Below, piece after piece: positions 46,252-57,206 of a stretch of 64,000 nucleotides of DNA (position 1 is its first letter; each line of letters starts with the position of its first letter). This stretch comes from Chalara sp. BL73 (lineage: Eukaryota; Ascomycota; Leotiomycetes; Helotiales), in contig CAKJVC010000096.1 in assembly GCA_918026815.1 (NCBI GenBank), forward strand, positions 1-64,000, read 5' to 3'. The notes below the pieces were generated by a model. That model was not told the origin of the DNA, did not search any database, and was given only the letters and a program-made list of their open reading frames with translations. The position numbers were made by a program, and so were the translations under genes.

Positions 46252-47039
46252 ATGGCATCAACATCACAGCCTCACCCGGCTTTCCCAAACAGGCCATACT
46301 CCAACACGGTCCATGGCAAACTCCCAGAGCGCAATGCGCCGACCGGCTTTGGCGCGACATCCACACGAGAAACCGCACGTCTAGAGCGTGAAAGGCAGGA
46401 AAGAGAGCGTGCGCAGCGAGAAGCACAAGTACAGCAAGCTGGATCCTCTAACCCGCTGAACGCATTGACCGACGAACAGCGCGAAGAGATCAATGAAGCT
46501 GTACGAGACCCTGAATCTCTTCGCTTTGCCTCATTCTAGAATTTGAAGTTTATAGGCAGGTGCTAACGAAGGCATAGTTTGCACTGTTCGACCTAGACAA
46601 AGACCAAAGGATAGATTACCACGAATTCAAAGTCGCCCTCAAGGCCCTCGGGTTCGACCTCCCGAAACCAGAAATTCTCTCTCTCCTCACCGCGCACGGC
46701 ATCTCCCCATCCCAGCCATCCGCCTCCTCAAATCAGCGACAACCACAGAACCCGCCGCCGATCCCGCCAGGACGCATGATGATGACGCTCCCTGGTTTCC
46801 AGACGGTGGCAGCGCGCTTGATCTCGGAGCGCGATCCACGGGATGAGATATTGAGGGCTTTCGCGCTGTTTGATACGGATGATAAAGGGATGATCAGTTT
46901 AGAGGATCTGAGGAGGGTAGCAAGGGAGTTGGGAGAGGGGCTTGAGGAGGAGGAATTGGTTGCTATGATTGAGGAGTTTGACTTAGAGGGGAAAGGGGGG
47001 GTGGGGAGGGAAGAGTTTGTTGCGATATGTATGGGATAA
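46252..47039 (+). CDS. CDC31: Centrin (Cdc31), left copy
   Basis: Calcium-binding EF-hand protein of the spindle pole body, also a partner of Sac3/TREX-2 and of nucleotide-excision repair factors. Two exons, 46252-46500 and 46578-47039; the 77-bp intron has a GCTAACG branch site and a TAG acceptor. 236 residues, longer than yeast Cdc31. The N-terminal 70 residues are a low-complexity extension (ERERQERERAQREAQVQQ). EF-hand loops are DLDKDQRIDYHEF, then DTDDKGMISLEDL and a weak last one, DLEGKGGVGREEF, in which several calcium ligands are replaced by Gly. An insertion rich in Pro/Ser/Gln sits between the first pair of hands. An identical second copy is at 55844-56631. Confidence 0.9.
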
Positions 47040-47614
47040 GCGACCGTTATCAGTTCTGGAGACTATATCCGGGGAAAGTGCTGGTTCTGATTCTAAGGGC
47101 AATAAAAGGAAGGTGAGGATCGATTCCAGTGTTCTAACTCACTTGTCAAGTATTTGGTTTATGGGAGCGAGGAGTCGGGAGTTTCTCAGTTACAAATTCA
47201 CAAGCATGCATTAATCTCTGGAACAATCAGACTACACAACTCCCAGCCGGTCAAATCTAATGAAGCAATGATTCCCTGAGGTTAAATTCTATATGCCCAT
47301 TTTACCACTTAACCATCCATTTCCGGCCAGATGGCGATAACTTGCACCACCCACAATGAATCACTCCCGATAGTGGAAAGAAAAATGCTCGCATTGATAT
47401 ACGTTGTGGATCGGTCCACTACGCATCTCTAGTAATGACAGTACAATCAAGTTCCCCAAGCCGGCAATGAATAGTCACGCCTTATAAACCCATGACTACA
47501 CAAGAAGTATACCATTTGCACGCCTGCTTAAGGAAATATAAGTGCGCAAGTTTAGCCTCCCAATGAATCGCAATGAATGACCTGTCTCCTATTCACACCA
47601 TGCATATCATGCCT
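47040..47614. other. Convergent intergenic spacer (left copy)
   Basis: Between the 3' ends of centrin and epsin; no gene seen. The sequence appears identical to the right copy. Confidence 0.5.
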
Positions 47615-49467
47615 CTAGAATTGTATGAGATCCTGACCACCACCTTGACCCTGCTGTGGCCGTTGACCGAATGGATTGTTTGACTGTTGCTGGGCACCAA
47701 ATCCATAACCATTGGACATTCCTGCAGGACCGGTTGCAGCTGGAATCTGATGACCACCCTGGCCATAGCTCGTCTGAGGCATACCTGTATACTGGTTGTG
47801 CAAGAAGGGATTGGTGCCGGTCTGTTGCTCATGGATTCTGCCCAAACCCGCTCCAGCACTATTGACAAAAGTTCCTGGAGCAGTATGTTGAGCTGGAATA
47901 CGAAGATTACCAGTATTTCCGAAAGTATCCATACCATCCCCACTAGCCAGAAGTGCATTAAGTCGAGCTTCATGTGGATTCATTTCCTTCTGAGGCTGAG
48001 ATTGCTGTTGGGGTGAAATAGGACTAAATGCAGATGGAGTATTGTTAAAATTTGTCGCTGTCTGTTGCTCAGCTAATGTAGAAAGTGTCGGTTTCGCAGG
48101 GGTTGAGCTGGGCCTGGAGAATGATGATGCAAATGGGTTATTAGAACCTGTAGGTGTGGGTTTCATTGCCATGGCTGAGGCATTACTCGTTGCCCAGGGA
48201 TTATTAGTGTTTTGAGGAATAATTGGCTCAGGTTGTTGTAGAAAACCACCAGGGCTCTGTTGAGCATACGGGTTGTAGCCAGTTGGTTGTGGTTGAAACT
48301 GCTGCTGCTGTTGCTGCTGTTGCTGTTGTTGTCCGTAAGGGTCAAACCCGGTTGGCTGTGCGCCAAATCCATTAGCTCCATAGCCGTTCTGATAGCCAGT
48401 TTGCTGAGGTTGAAAGCCGGTAGGTTGAGAGTACATGTTGTAGCCTGTCGGCTGCTGTTGCATATTCTGGTCAACAGGATTACCTGACCAGTCCACTGCT
48501 GGCTGTTGTTGATATCCTTGGTTAAACCCGGTTGGTTGAGCAGTCTGGATGGGGTCATCGTCAAACAGTGAGATGACATTCTGTTCTTCCAATTCTCGTC
48601 GACGGAGCTCTTCTTCTTCACGGCTAAGCTTGAGTGCCTTGGCTAGATCATCATCTTCTGGCTCTCCTCCTCGGCTTTGGCGCTTCTTCCGATCTTCTTC
48701 TTCTTGGTACTTGCTTGCTTCGATGGCCAATTTATATTCTGCATCCTCTTCGTCTGCACGCTGCGCCCGATGAGGCCGTTCCCGCTCCCGCCGTGGACGC
48801 TCATGGGGTTGCTCTGAATCGTCAAGGCCTTGTACCCTCTGCTTCCAGGTCTTTCGATCGCTTCGCTCAGCTCGTAGTCTGTCCTCATCAAGAATTAAGG
48901 ATGTTAACTCTTTCGCAGAGACACGGACTGGAATATTGTTAGCCAGATGCATCATTAAATGTTGAGATCTCCTCACCATTGTTTCCCACATCACGGCCAT
49001 CTTCATCCTGGTACTGAAATTCCCTCAACGTCTTGATGATATAGATATTCTTGCGTGCCCATGTGACGACTGATTCGGAGCCTTCGTGGAGACAGTAATC
49101 CAGAACCTTAAGAGCTTTCAGAACATGTCGCCAGTTTTTGCCCTTATCGTTTAGACGTTTATCTATCATATCCATAATCTCTGCGAACTCGGCTCCCCTA
49201 TTCTCCATATCAGCAGAGATTTCCCTAGATTTATAGCGTCTACAACCGTCACGCATCGCCATAAGAGAATACATACGCGCTATAAGTCATTTGAGCTATT
49301 TCGCTCATCTCCGTCCCTGTTGGACCCCAAGGATCATTGCTGGTAGCTACACAATTATCAGCATCATTTGCGCATAGGTTGACGTGTTCCTCACCATTTC
49401 GAACCTTGACCTGGACGCTACTGTACCCTTTTGTAACATTTTTGACACTTCGTATAACCTTCGACAT
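47615..49467 (-). CDS. Epsin (Ent1/Ent2-like endocytic adaptor), left copy
   Basis: Binds PtdIns(4,5)P2, ubiquitinated cargo and clathrin/Eps15 partners at endocytic sites. Four exons: 49467-49395, 49346-49277, 49197-48977 and 48927-47615; 558 residues. The ENTH domain is at the N-terminus (VKNVTKGYSSVQVKVRNATS, then NDPWGPTGTEMSEIAQMTY and KNWRHVLKALKVLDYCLHEG). I chose the intron-2 acceptor at 49198 because it yields TYSAGAEFAEIMDM, close to the family. An acceptor 42 bases earlier in the transcript would give a 37-bp intron and extra residues. Two UIM-like helices follow (EDAEYKLAIEAS, DDDLAKALKLS), then a Gln-rich region with repeated QPTGF/QPTGY, a poly-Q tract and NPF motifs (NPFASS, NPFLHN, NPFGQR) for EH domains. 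An intact twin is at 57207-59059. Confidence 0.92.
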
Positions 49468-51917
49468 TGCGATTATAGGCGCTCCCCAGGATATAAACTA
49501 AGAGGCGGTGCGTTTGCAAAGACAAAACCACAGATCCGCCTGTGCTTTTAGTCCTCGAACTCGTAACTGCGCGATTTGAACCTAATTGTGGAAGATGATG
49601 ACAAGATGCTCGTTGTCTTAAGATTGCATGCGCCGAGACGTTAGTTGCCCCGCGACTGATTGCGAAGAGCAGAAACAATGAATCCTCGAGAGAATGAAGA
49701 AAAGAATGATGAATGACCAGAACCGGCGACTGAGCGTGAATGGAGTCCGGATGGGAATATGTTTGCTGTAAACTATAGATAATGGAGCGTCCAGAAAGTG
49801 CGGCTTTGCTGATGACGAACCGGTCGCCTCTGGCCAACAACAAGCTAGCGGAAACAGCGGGACTGAGTGCCAAGGATGTATCACGTAATCAGGAGATATT
49901 TCTGGTGAATGAATCATGCATTGATCTTTCTTTCGTGTGTAACCTTGCATCTCATGAGGACTTTATTTCAACTGCTACAATAGCTCTCATATTCATCTTG
50001 CTTGTTTCAATAAACACTATGACTCACAGATCAAGAACCAAGTACTTATGATGCACTTTCGGTGTACCAATACCATCACTTCGTTGCTTTCATTTGTGTA
50101 GAGTTTAAGTGATGTGTTAAGCTGTCTCGTTCTAGGTCTTTCATACGGGCATGCGCTCTGTCTATGGCTGAGTTTACATGAATATAGTGGATCCCCGAGT
50201 CTTTGATCCTCATTCCGTTTTCATTTTCAAGCACTGTTGAAGAGCACAATTTCTTGCAACTACATTAGTTGTCGCAAGCCATCCTTTCCATACCTTACCA
50301 TCCAGAGTTCTATAATAATCGCTAAATCACAAGGCATAAGGCTGAAGAGATCTTAATCATAATTTCCTACCTAGAAATTCGAGGCATATAACGCAGCTCT
50401 GCACCCACCCTCATCAACCAGCCTGCTCACCACAGCATCACCAACCTCAATCATCAGCAAATAATCAACAAATCCGTCCTCACCATACCCTCAGAAATAT
50501 TGCCCCACCCGCAATGAATCGGAAAACTCGCATTCCAAATGAATAACTTTGAGCCGGTCTACTAATCAAGCACATCCTGCTCCCTTTGTCTAAACGGACA
50601 ATTGGGTGCACGGCAAAACTCTCATCCTCTACCAATGGTCAGAGGTTTCCAGTCTGCCTAGAGAGGAATTGCAACCTAATGACAACCACATTCCTCGTCT
50701 TCGCGGTCATCACGCTCCTTGTGACAGATTCGGCATTCTCACGATATTGCAATGCTTCTTCTTCGGCAACTCCATCATCGCCAACAGGATTTTGCTCACT
50801 GGCTGCCCAATCGCTATGGTCGCTATTGGAGCCGTTATCAATACTTTCATCCTGTTCGGTCAAAAGTTCCCCCATGGCAAGCTTGACACATGGCTTCAGG
50901 GCGTTATCTCTAAATAAAATTATCGGAATACCCTCATCACCATAGCTCATCTCAGAAGCCTTGACACGCTTGCTCGCATGACATCCTGAATCTGCCTCGT
51001 GTCTCTCATTCATTGGCTCCTCTTAGATTTATCCAGCTCTCCGGTTCTCCCGCATCTAACCCAGAGCAAGAACATCAATACCCAAGCTATATTCCTTAGA
51101 ATGCTCCCGATCAATCGTCCTACAGCGAAAAAAAAGCTAAAAAGTTAAAGTATCGGACGTGATACAAACCATGATGCAGATCCATGCAAGGGGTTCAAGA
51201 CCTCACATTTTCGCGTAACCTTATGCAAAGCCGTCTTCGGCTGTTAGACTTTGAAACTCATTGAAAACATTATCTTCTGCTCAGTAACTCCTGTGAAAAA
51301 CGTTTAAACTGGATATTTTTACTCAATGTTTAATCCTACAAGTAGACTGCTTCAAAACTTTCACTGAAAATAAAAATCACGTGCTGCCGTCTCGTTTAGT
51401 TCAGCCCCTTTTCTTAGCGACCCCCCTTACTAGTTTCCCCAACTCTTACAGACTTCCACTTCCACCCTGTGACGAAAATTCTCGAGACTCAATATTAAAA
51501 GGGTCAAATGAGTCACGATCAATGGAGCCCGAGCCAATGACGAAGCTCAAATGTAGTTAAAAATTTCATTCCTGAGAGTGGATCTGATAAGACCCCCGTT
51601 CTCATGTACCTCCTAATAAACGAAAGTAATAGATGCTCGATATTCCCGATAAAAACGCCATTATGCTCCTCCACAATAGTGTAAACTCCGGTTTTAAATG
51701 CTGCAGTCGCTTCGCTCCATATAATATATTCCCAATTTAGTGTCCCGAACACCGCCTCCCTTTCCATGTCCCACCTTTCCATGCCGTCCATGTCCCAATT
51801 TGCCCCTCTATGGTCCTGTCAAAAAAAAGCTCTTATAATGCGCGTGGCGCTTGCTAACAAAGGAAATTCGTGATCATCAGTTGAATAAGATGTTTGTGTT
51901 GTGGATATTGATGCAGT
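49468..51917. other. Non-coding region between epsin and truncated cyclin (left copy)
   Basis: Mostly non-coding. It includes the epsin promoter, the small hypothetical frame at 50639-51013 and a CACGTG at 51378-51383. Sequence differences from the right copy begin near 49695 and are gaps here, mostly in homopolymers. Confidence 0.5.
50639..51013 (-). CDS. Small hypothetical acidic protein, left copy (doubtful)
   Basis: A 124-residue frame starting at an ATG (MNERHEADSGCHASK), with an acidic Ser/Asp/Glu middle and no domain, signal peptide or membrane segment. It is open and identical in both copies, but the copies are too similar for that to be evidence of selection. Nearby frames on the other strand are equally long. 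A chance frame is the likelier explanation. Confidence 0.2.
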   Translation of the reverse strand: MNERHEADSGCHASKRVKASEMSYGDEGIPIILFRDNALKPCVKLAMGELLTEQDESIDNGSNSDHSDWAASEQNPVGDDGVAEEEALQYRENAESVTRSVMTAKTRNVVVIRLQFLSRQTGNL

Positions 51918-52193
51918 TTAGTATGCGGCTTGTTTCTGGCCATTGACGAAGAGCCGGGAGAAGATATTCCCCTTTGCCTTCTTAGTGGCTGGGACAGCCA
52001 TCGGCAAGGTCTTGCCCAATTGCGACCTTCTCAATCTCGTATGGCAACATCCCAGACTCTTGTAGCATTCTGGGATCTCCACATGCACGACATCTCGTTG
52101 TGGGCTCTGGCAATATTGTCTGTCAAGTGCATCAAAGGAAAGAGAGGTTTGTAGGTCGTAGCCGTAGCTGCTGACTGAGGACGCGGGTGTGCC
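51918..52193 (-). pseudogene. Cyclin 3' fragment cut off by the duplication junction
   Basis: Corresponds to the last 279 bases of the PCL cyclin gene (61518-61796) and ends abruptly at the junction. It lacks the start and the whole cyclin box. It also lacks three bases present in the complete copy: TC near 52018 and T near 52056. These break even the remaining frame. Upstream on its strand is the 5' part of NUP98-NUP96, out of frame with it. Confidence 0.9.
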
Positions 52194-54953
52194 TGCTTCA
52201 AAGGGCTGGATGTACCATTTGAGGTTCCATTTGGGGCCGAAGAGATGGTGCTAGCGTCAAAAGATACTCGTTTCTTCAGAATACCGCCATTATTAGGAGT
52301 AGTTGGTTGTGGTTGAGATTGCTGAGGTGGAGAGAACAAGTCATTGCGCAGACCCCGATTGATAACCAGCTTTTGATACTGCCGGTACTCCCATAATGCC
52401 GAGCGCTGGGGCTTGATGAAAAAGCACTTGGTGCCAGGATGCTATCTTCGGTGCTAAAATTGCGACGAAGGCTACTTGTAGACATACTCTTACTAAGACC
52501 TCGGCTAATGCTACCACCAAGGAGGCTGGTATTGAGATTACCTGGCGTGCTAGCCGTGCTCGTAGCACTCCCCGGTGAGCCATAGGTGCTGTAAGAAAAC
52601 CCAAAGCCTCGCGACTTCGCAGGAGTGCTAAATCTAGAAGACGTGGCTGGATTTAATTTATAGATTGGAACAGCTGCTGTTTTTTGTAGCTGATCTCGAT
52701 AGAGGGGTAGCTAGCGGACCTGGGTTCTTATTCTCGGCTGTCATCAAACTAGCAAACAGTGAGTTATTACCATAAGCTCCGGGATCACTAATAGATGCTG
52801 TGAAGGTTTGTGGCGCCTGCTGATTTTGCTGGGATGTTCCAAGAAGTGAGTTGTTAGCCCCGAACAATGTGTTCTGGGGTTGCTGTTGCTGTTGAATTGT
52901 ATTGTTTCCTCCAAACAAGCCTGGTTGCTGAGTTGATTGACCTCCAAAGAGGCCAACCCCAGCTTGTTGTGGCGTCGCGCCAAACAGACTTGGCTTTTGC
53001 TGGTTATTATTACCTAAGCCACCAAAGAGCCCAGTACTCTGTTGTTGTTGCTGCTGATTTTGATTTTGGCCGCCAAATCCACCTCCCCGAAAAGGCCAGT
53101 CCCAGTGTTGGCAGTAGTACCGGCGCCACCAAATAAGTTTGTACCACTTGTGGCTGGTTTCGCTGCACCGAATAAGCCTGTAGATGGCTGGTTGGTCGCG
53201 GAAGCTCCGAAAGGATTGGTAGAAGCTGCGTTTGAAGTCGAGCCAAACAGGCCTGTGCTTGTGGTTGCAGGTTGTTGTTGTCCGAAGAGTCCTGTTGCAG
53301 GCTTCTGTGCAGCGTTGCCAAAAGTGAATTTGCCGGTTGCTGCGCAGTCGCACCAAAACCGGCGCTACCGCCAAATGGATTATTCGCAGCTGGTTGCTGC
53401 TGTGCAGCTCCGAAAACACTAGTGGTATTCTGTTGCGCATTATTGTTGCCAAATAGGCCATTTCCACTTCCGAAGCCTCCTGATGGTGCAGCCGTTGAGC
53501 CAAATCCCGTTCCGCTTGAAGCTGGTGTAGATCCGAAGCTGAATGGTGGCTTATTCGCTATAGCATTATTATTTCCTCCAAATAGTGATGATCCGGCATT
53601 TTGTTGGTTTTGGGTACCAAAGCCTCCCGTAGCTGAGCCTCCAAAGGCACTTCCTCCACCGAACAAATTACTGCCCTGTCGCTGGTTTCGCGGCTCCAAA
53701 GAGGCCAGTGGAGGCAGGTGTGGTCGAAGCACCAAATGCATTATTCGTCTGCTGCGTTGAGCCGAATCCTCCAGATGTTCCACCAAACAGGCCAGTGCTT
53801 GCCGGTTGAGCTTGGCCAAAGCCACCAGTGGCCTGATTATTAGAACCAAAAGACGATCCCCCAAAGTTAGTTGCGCCAAATGCTCCAGGCTGGTTGCTCT
53901 GATTACCATATCGTCGACCTTGAGCATAATCCGCTAATCTTAGCTCCTCAGGTGAAAACTTCTTGTATGGGTCCATGAAGCTGATGCTCTGGAACGAGTT
54001 TTGCTGATTGGAAGTACTGTTCGGCTCCTTCTCAATGAATGGTGCAAATGCAGTACTTGCAGTACCTTGGCATTCGCCTACATTTCCACCCAAGGCTGTA
54101 GATGCTGGAGCTCCAAAAGCACCAGTCGTCCCGCCCCCAAAGGCACTGGCTCCACCGCCAAAAGCAGGGGTGCTTGACGATGTTCCAAAGCCAGTCTTGT
54201 TGCCCCGAATAATCCACCTCCAGTATTTCCACCTCCAAAGGCAGATGTTGTGTTGGTAGCAGCCGTCCCGAATCCTCCACTTCCAAATCCCCTGAGCCTG
54301 CCGTAGCAGTATTATTTCCAAATAGGCCGCCACCCGACGTTGTAGCAGTTGATCCGAACGGAGATGGCTTTGCGGCACCGAATGCCCCAGTACTAGCTGG
54401 TGTTCCGAAGCCTAATAGATTTGTTAGCAACAAGTTTTCAATAGGTTCTGTTTCCTCTCGTGTTTCTGTTGCTTGCTTCCGTGACATCTGCAATTGGCAT
54501 TTTCCATTATATATTGATAAGGTAGGTCGAATACAAATTATGCAGGATGGGTTGTGAAGATCAACCGATACCATAAGGCGCCAACGTGGAGCGCCACTCC
54601 AGAAGAGTGATATAGGCAGAGATGGCAAACGTACCTCCGCCAAAACCTCCAGTAGTTCCTCCACCACCACCAAAGATGCTGCCTCCGGTATTTGTATTGC
54701 TTTGACCAAAAGGGGTTGTTCCTGAGGTTCCGAAGCCTGTGACGGAAACAAATATTCGAGTAAGTCATGGATTCGTGCTGAGTGCCAAGTACCATCGTCT
54801 AGAAGAAGTGCCTGGCGACAAATGTATGTAGAGTAAGAGAAGTGACCTACCACCAGAAGTTGCGTTTGTGTTGTTCGCACCAAATCCACCAAAGGTGCTC
54901 TGAGTTTGATTATTATTCTGGCCGAAGCCTCCGCCAAACCCGAAGCCCGACAT
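52194..54953 (-). pseudogene. Truncated, frameshifted NUP98 N-terminal copy
   Basis: Begins at MSGFGFGGGFGQ (54953), with the same two short first exons (54953-54851 and 54736-54635). It then covers the FG-repeat and GLEBS part of exon 3 and stops at the junction, before the autoproteolytic and Nup96 parts. Gaps relative to the intact gene at about 52373, 52677, 53088, 53321, 53670 (32 bases), 54205 and 54290 break the frame repeatedly. At 52193 it runs into the cyclin 3' fragment in a different frame, giving a short alternative tail. A functional product is not expected. Confidence 0.9.
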
Positions 54954-55843
54954 CGTGATCGATTGCCGTCTGCCGATACGGCAGGCTCGTTAGGTTGTAG
55001 GGTTCACGGCGCGGCGAGCTATCGTGGATGTTTTGTACAGATCTGAGAAAAAGTGACGCGGGAACGCGCTGCAATAAAATGAAGATCGCGCTCGAAGCTA
55101 TGAAGCTGGCGCAAACATTAGAAGACGTAATGAGCGAACAAGAAAAGCGTATCCCGAGAATCGAGGATGGCTTTGCGATGAAGAATCGAAAGTGGTTTGC
55201 AGACAGGGGAATTTGTATGGAAAGCGCGTGGAGGTGTCGTTGACGAGAGTCCGCTTAGCTTTTTGAGAGGCTGTCCGCATCAACCAATCGGCTGAGGCAT
55301 CAGGTAGCTATTTGTCTCACGTGACATTAATGAATGGTGCCTAGCGGAAGCTCATAGGCTTAGCAGAATAATTGTCTTTGTTGTAGGGAAAAGTGAGTCA
55401 AAAGGAGTACATGCTTCCAAACACAGTAATTTATCGCCACAAGAGTCACGAACTGATTGCCGCCTGAGGGAAGGGAATGGTTTGTCATGGCCTAAACCTA
55501 TAATTTCAGGCTACAAGGCATACTTCGCTATATTTGAGGGGCTTTGCGTTTGTATTCTAAGGGGTGTATTATTCATAGGTCTTATGTCTTTCCCAAGCTC
55601 ATTAATTAAAAATCAGGAGAGCGGCTTTAACGTCCACCCATATCCAAGTCCAATCGTTGTGAAATGTGAAACATTTGTTAAAAAAATAAAGTGGCTTGGC
55701 AAATCGCGAACAACGCGAAACAACGCGTCCGTTATTCCAACCCATAACCGTTCACACGACAAAGAACTTCGTATTGTCAATTGCTCAAAGGCAGAAAATA
55801 TTGCTCCTTCCCGCCTCTCCTCAAGTTTCTAATTTCAAATTCA
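54954..55843. promoter_or_regulatory. Divergent promoter region (right copy)
   Basis: Copy of 45358-46251 serving the centrin twin and the truncated NUP98. It has four single-base gaps in homopolymers relative to the left copy, the last near 55542. The CACGTGAC site is retained at about 55319-55326. Confidence 0.5.
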
Positions 55844-56631
55844 ATGGCATCAACATCACAGCCTCACCCGGCTTTCCCAAACAGGCCATACTCCAACACG
55901 GTCCATGGCAAACTCCCAGAGCGCAATGCGCCGACCGGCTTTGGCGCGACATCCACACGAGAAACCGCACGTCTAGAGCGTGAAAGGCAGGAAAGAGAGC
56001 GTGCGCAGCGAGAAGCACAAGTACAGCAAGCTGGATCCTCTAACCCGCTGAACGCATTGACCGACGAACAGCGCGAAGAGATCAATGAAGCTGTACGAGA
56101 CCCTGAATCTCTTCGCTTTGCCTCATTCTAGAATTTGAAGTTTATAGGCAGGTGCTAACGAAGGCATAGTTTGCACTGTTCGACCTAGACAAAGACCAAA
56201 GGATAGATTACCACGAATTCAAAGTCGCCCTCAAGGCCCTCGGGTTCGACCTCCCGAAACCAGAAATTCTCTCTCTCCTCACCGCGCACGGCATCTCCCC
56301 ATCCCAGCCATCCGCCTCCTCAAATCAGCGACAACCACAGAACCCGCCGCCGATCCCGCCAGGACGCATGATGATGACGCTCCCTGGTTTCCAGACGGTG
56401 GCAGCGCGCTTGATCTCGGAGCGCGATCCACGGGATGAGATATTGAGGGCTTTCGCGCTGTTTGATACGGATGATAAAGGGATGATCAGTTTAGAGGATC
56501 TGAGGAGGGTAGCAAGGGAGTTGGGAGAGGGGCTTGAGGAGGAGGAATTGGTTGCTATGATTGAGGAGTTTGACTTAGAGGGGAAAGGGGGGGTGGGGAG
56601 GGAAGAGTTTGTTGCGATATGTATGGGATAA
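55844..56631 (+). CDS. CDC31: Centrin (Cdc31), right copy
   Basis: Exons 55844-56092 and 56170-56631. No difference from the left copy (46252-47039) was found by eye, including the intron and its GCTAACG branch site, so the protein is the same 236-residue centrin. If the duplication is real, the cell carries two identical centrin genes with near-identical promoters. If the duplication is an assembly error, this is the same gene counted twice. Confidence 0.85.
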
Positions 56632-57206
56632 GCGACCGTTATCAGTTCTGGAGACTATATCCGGGGAAAGTGCTGGTTCTGATTCTAAGGGCAATAAAAG
56701 GAAGGTGAGGATCGATTCCAGTGTTCTAACTCACTTGTCAAGTATTTGGTTTATGGGAGCGAGGAGTCGGGAGTTTCTCAGTTACAAATTCACAAGCATG
56801 CATTAATCTCTGGAACAATCAGACTACACAACTCCCAGCCGGTCAAATCTAATGAAGCAATGATTCCCTGAGGTTAAATTCTATATGCCCATTTTACCAC
56901 TTAACCATCCATTTCCGGCCAGATGGCGATAACTTGCACCACCCACAATGAATCACTCCCGATAGTGGAAAGAAAAATGCTCGCATTGATATACGTTGTG
57001 GATCGGTCCACTACGCATCTCTAGTAATGACAGTACAATCAAGTTCCCCAAGCCGGCAATGAATAGTCACGCCTTATAAACCCATGACTACACAAGAAGT
57101 ATACCATTTGCACGCCTGCTTAAGGAAATATAAGTGCGCAAGTTTAGCCTCCCAATGAATCGCAATGAATGACCTGTCTCCTATTCACACCATGCATATC
57201 ATGCCT

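Larger units (their letters stand above)
42558..52193 (+). repeat. Tandem duplication, left copy (about 9.6 kb)
   Basis: Direct repeat of 52194-61796. It runs from inside NUP98-NUP96 through centrin, epsin and a small hypothetical frame to inside the PCL cyclin gene. The left edge follows ...GGACC and the right edge is ...GTGCC, so only CC is shared at the junction. Compared by eye, 45950-49690 is identical to the other copy, including a G7 run. From about 49695 to 52193 this copy lacks eleven bases, in one- or two-base gaps, relative to the other. A two-base substitution pair also lies near 50368. Confidence 0.95.

Noticed and set aside
48300..48335. CAG/CTG-type trinucleotide run
   Set aside because: It is an ordinary poly-Gln tract within the Gln-rich tail of epsin, and identical in both copies.
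49240..49276. 37-bp intron in epsin
   Set aside because: It is shorter than usual fungal introns and adds non-family residues to the ENTH domain. A 79-bp intron ending at 49198 fits the family better.
51519..51791. 90-codon minus-strand frame in the left copy
   Set aside because: In the right copy the frame ends early because of small length differences near 51595-51612, and the left copy is the less reliable one there. No domain.
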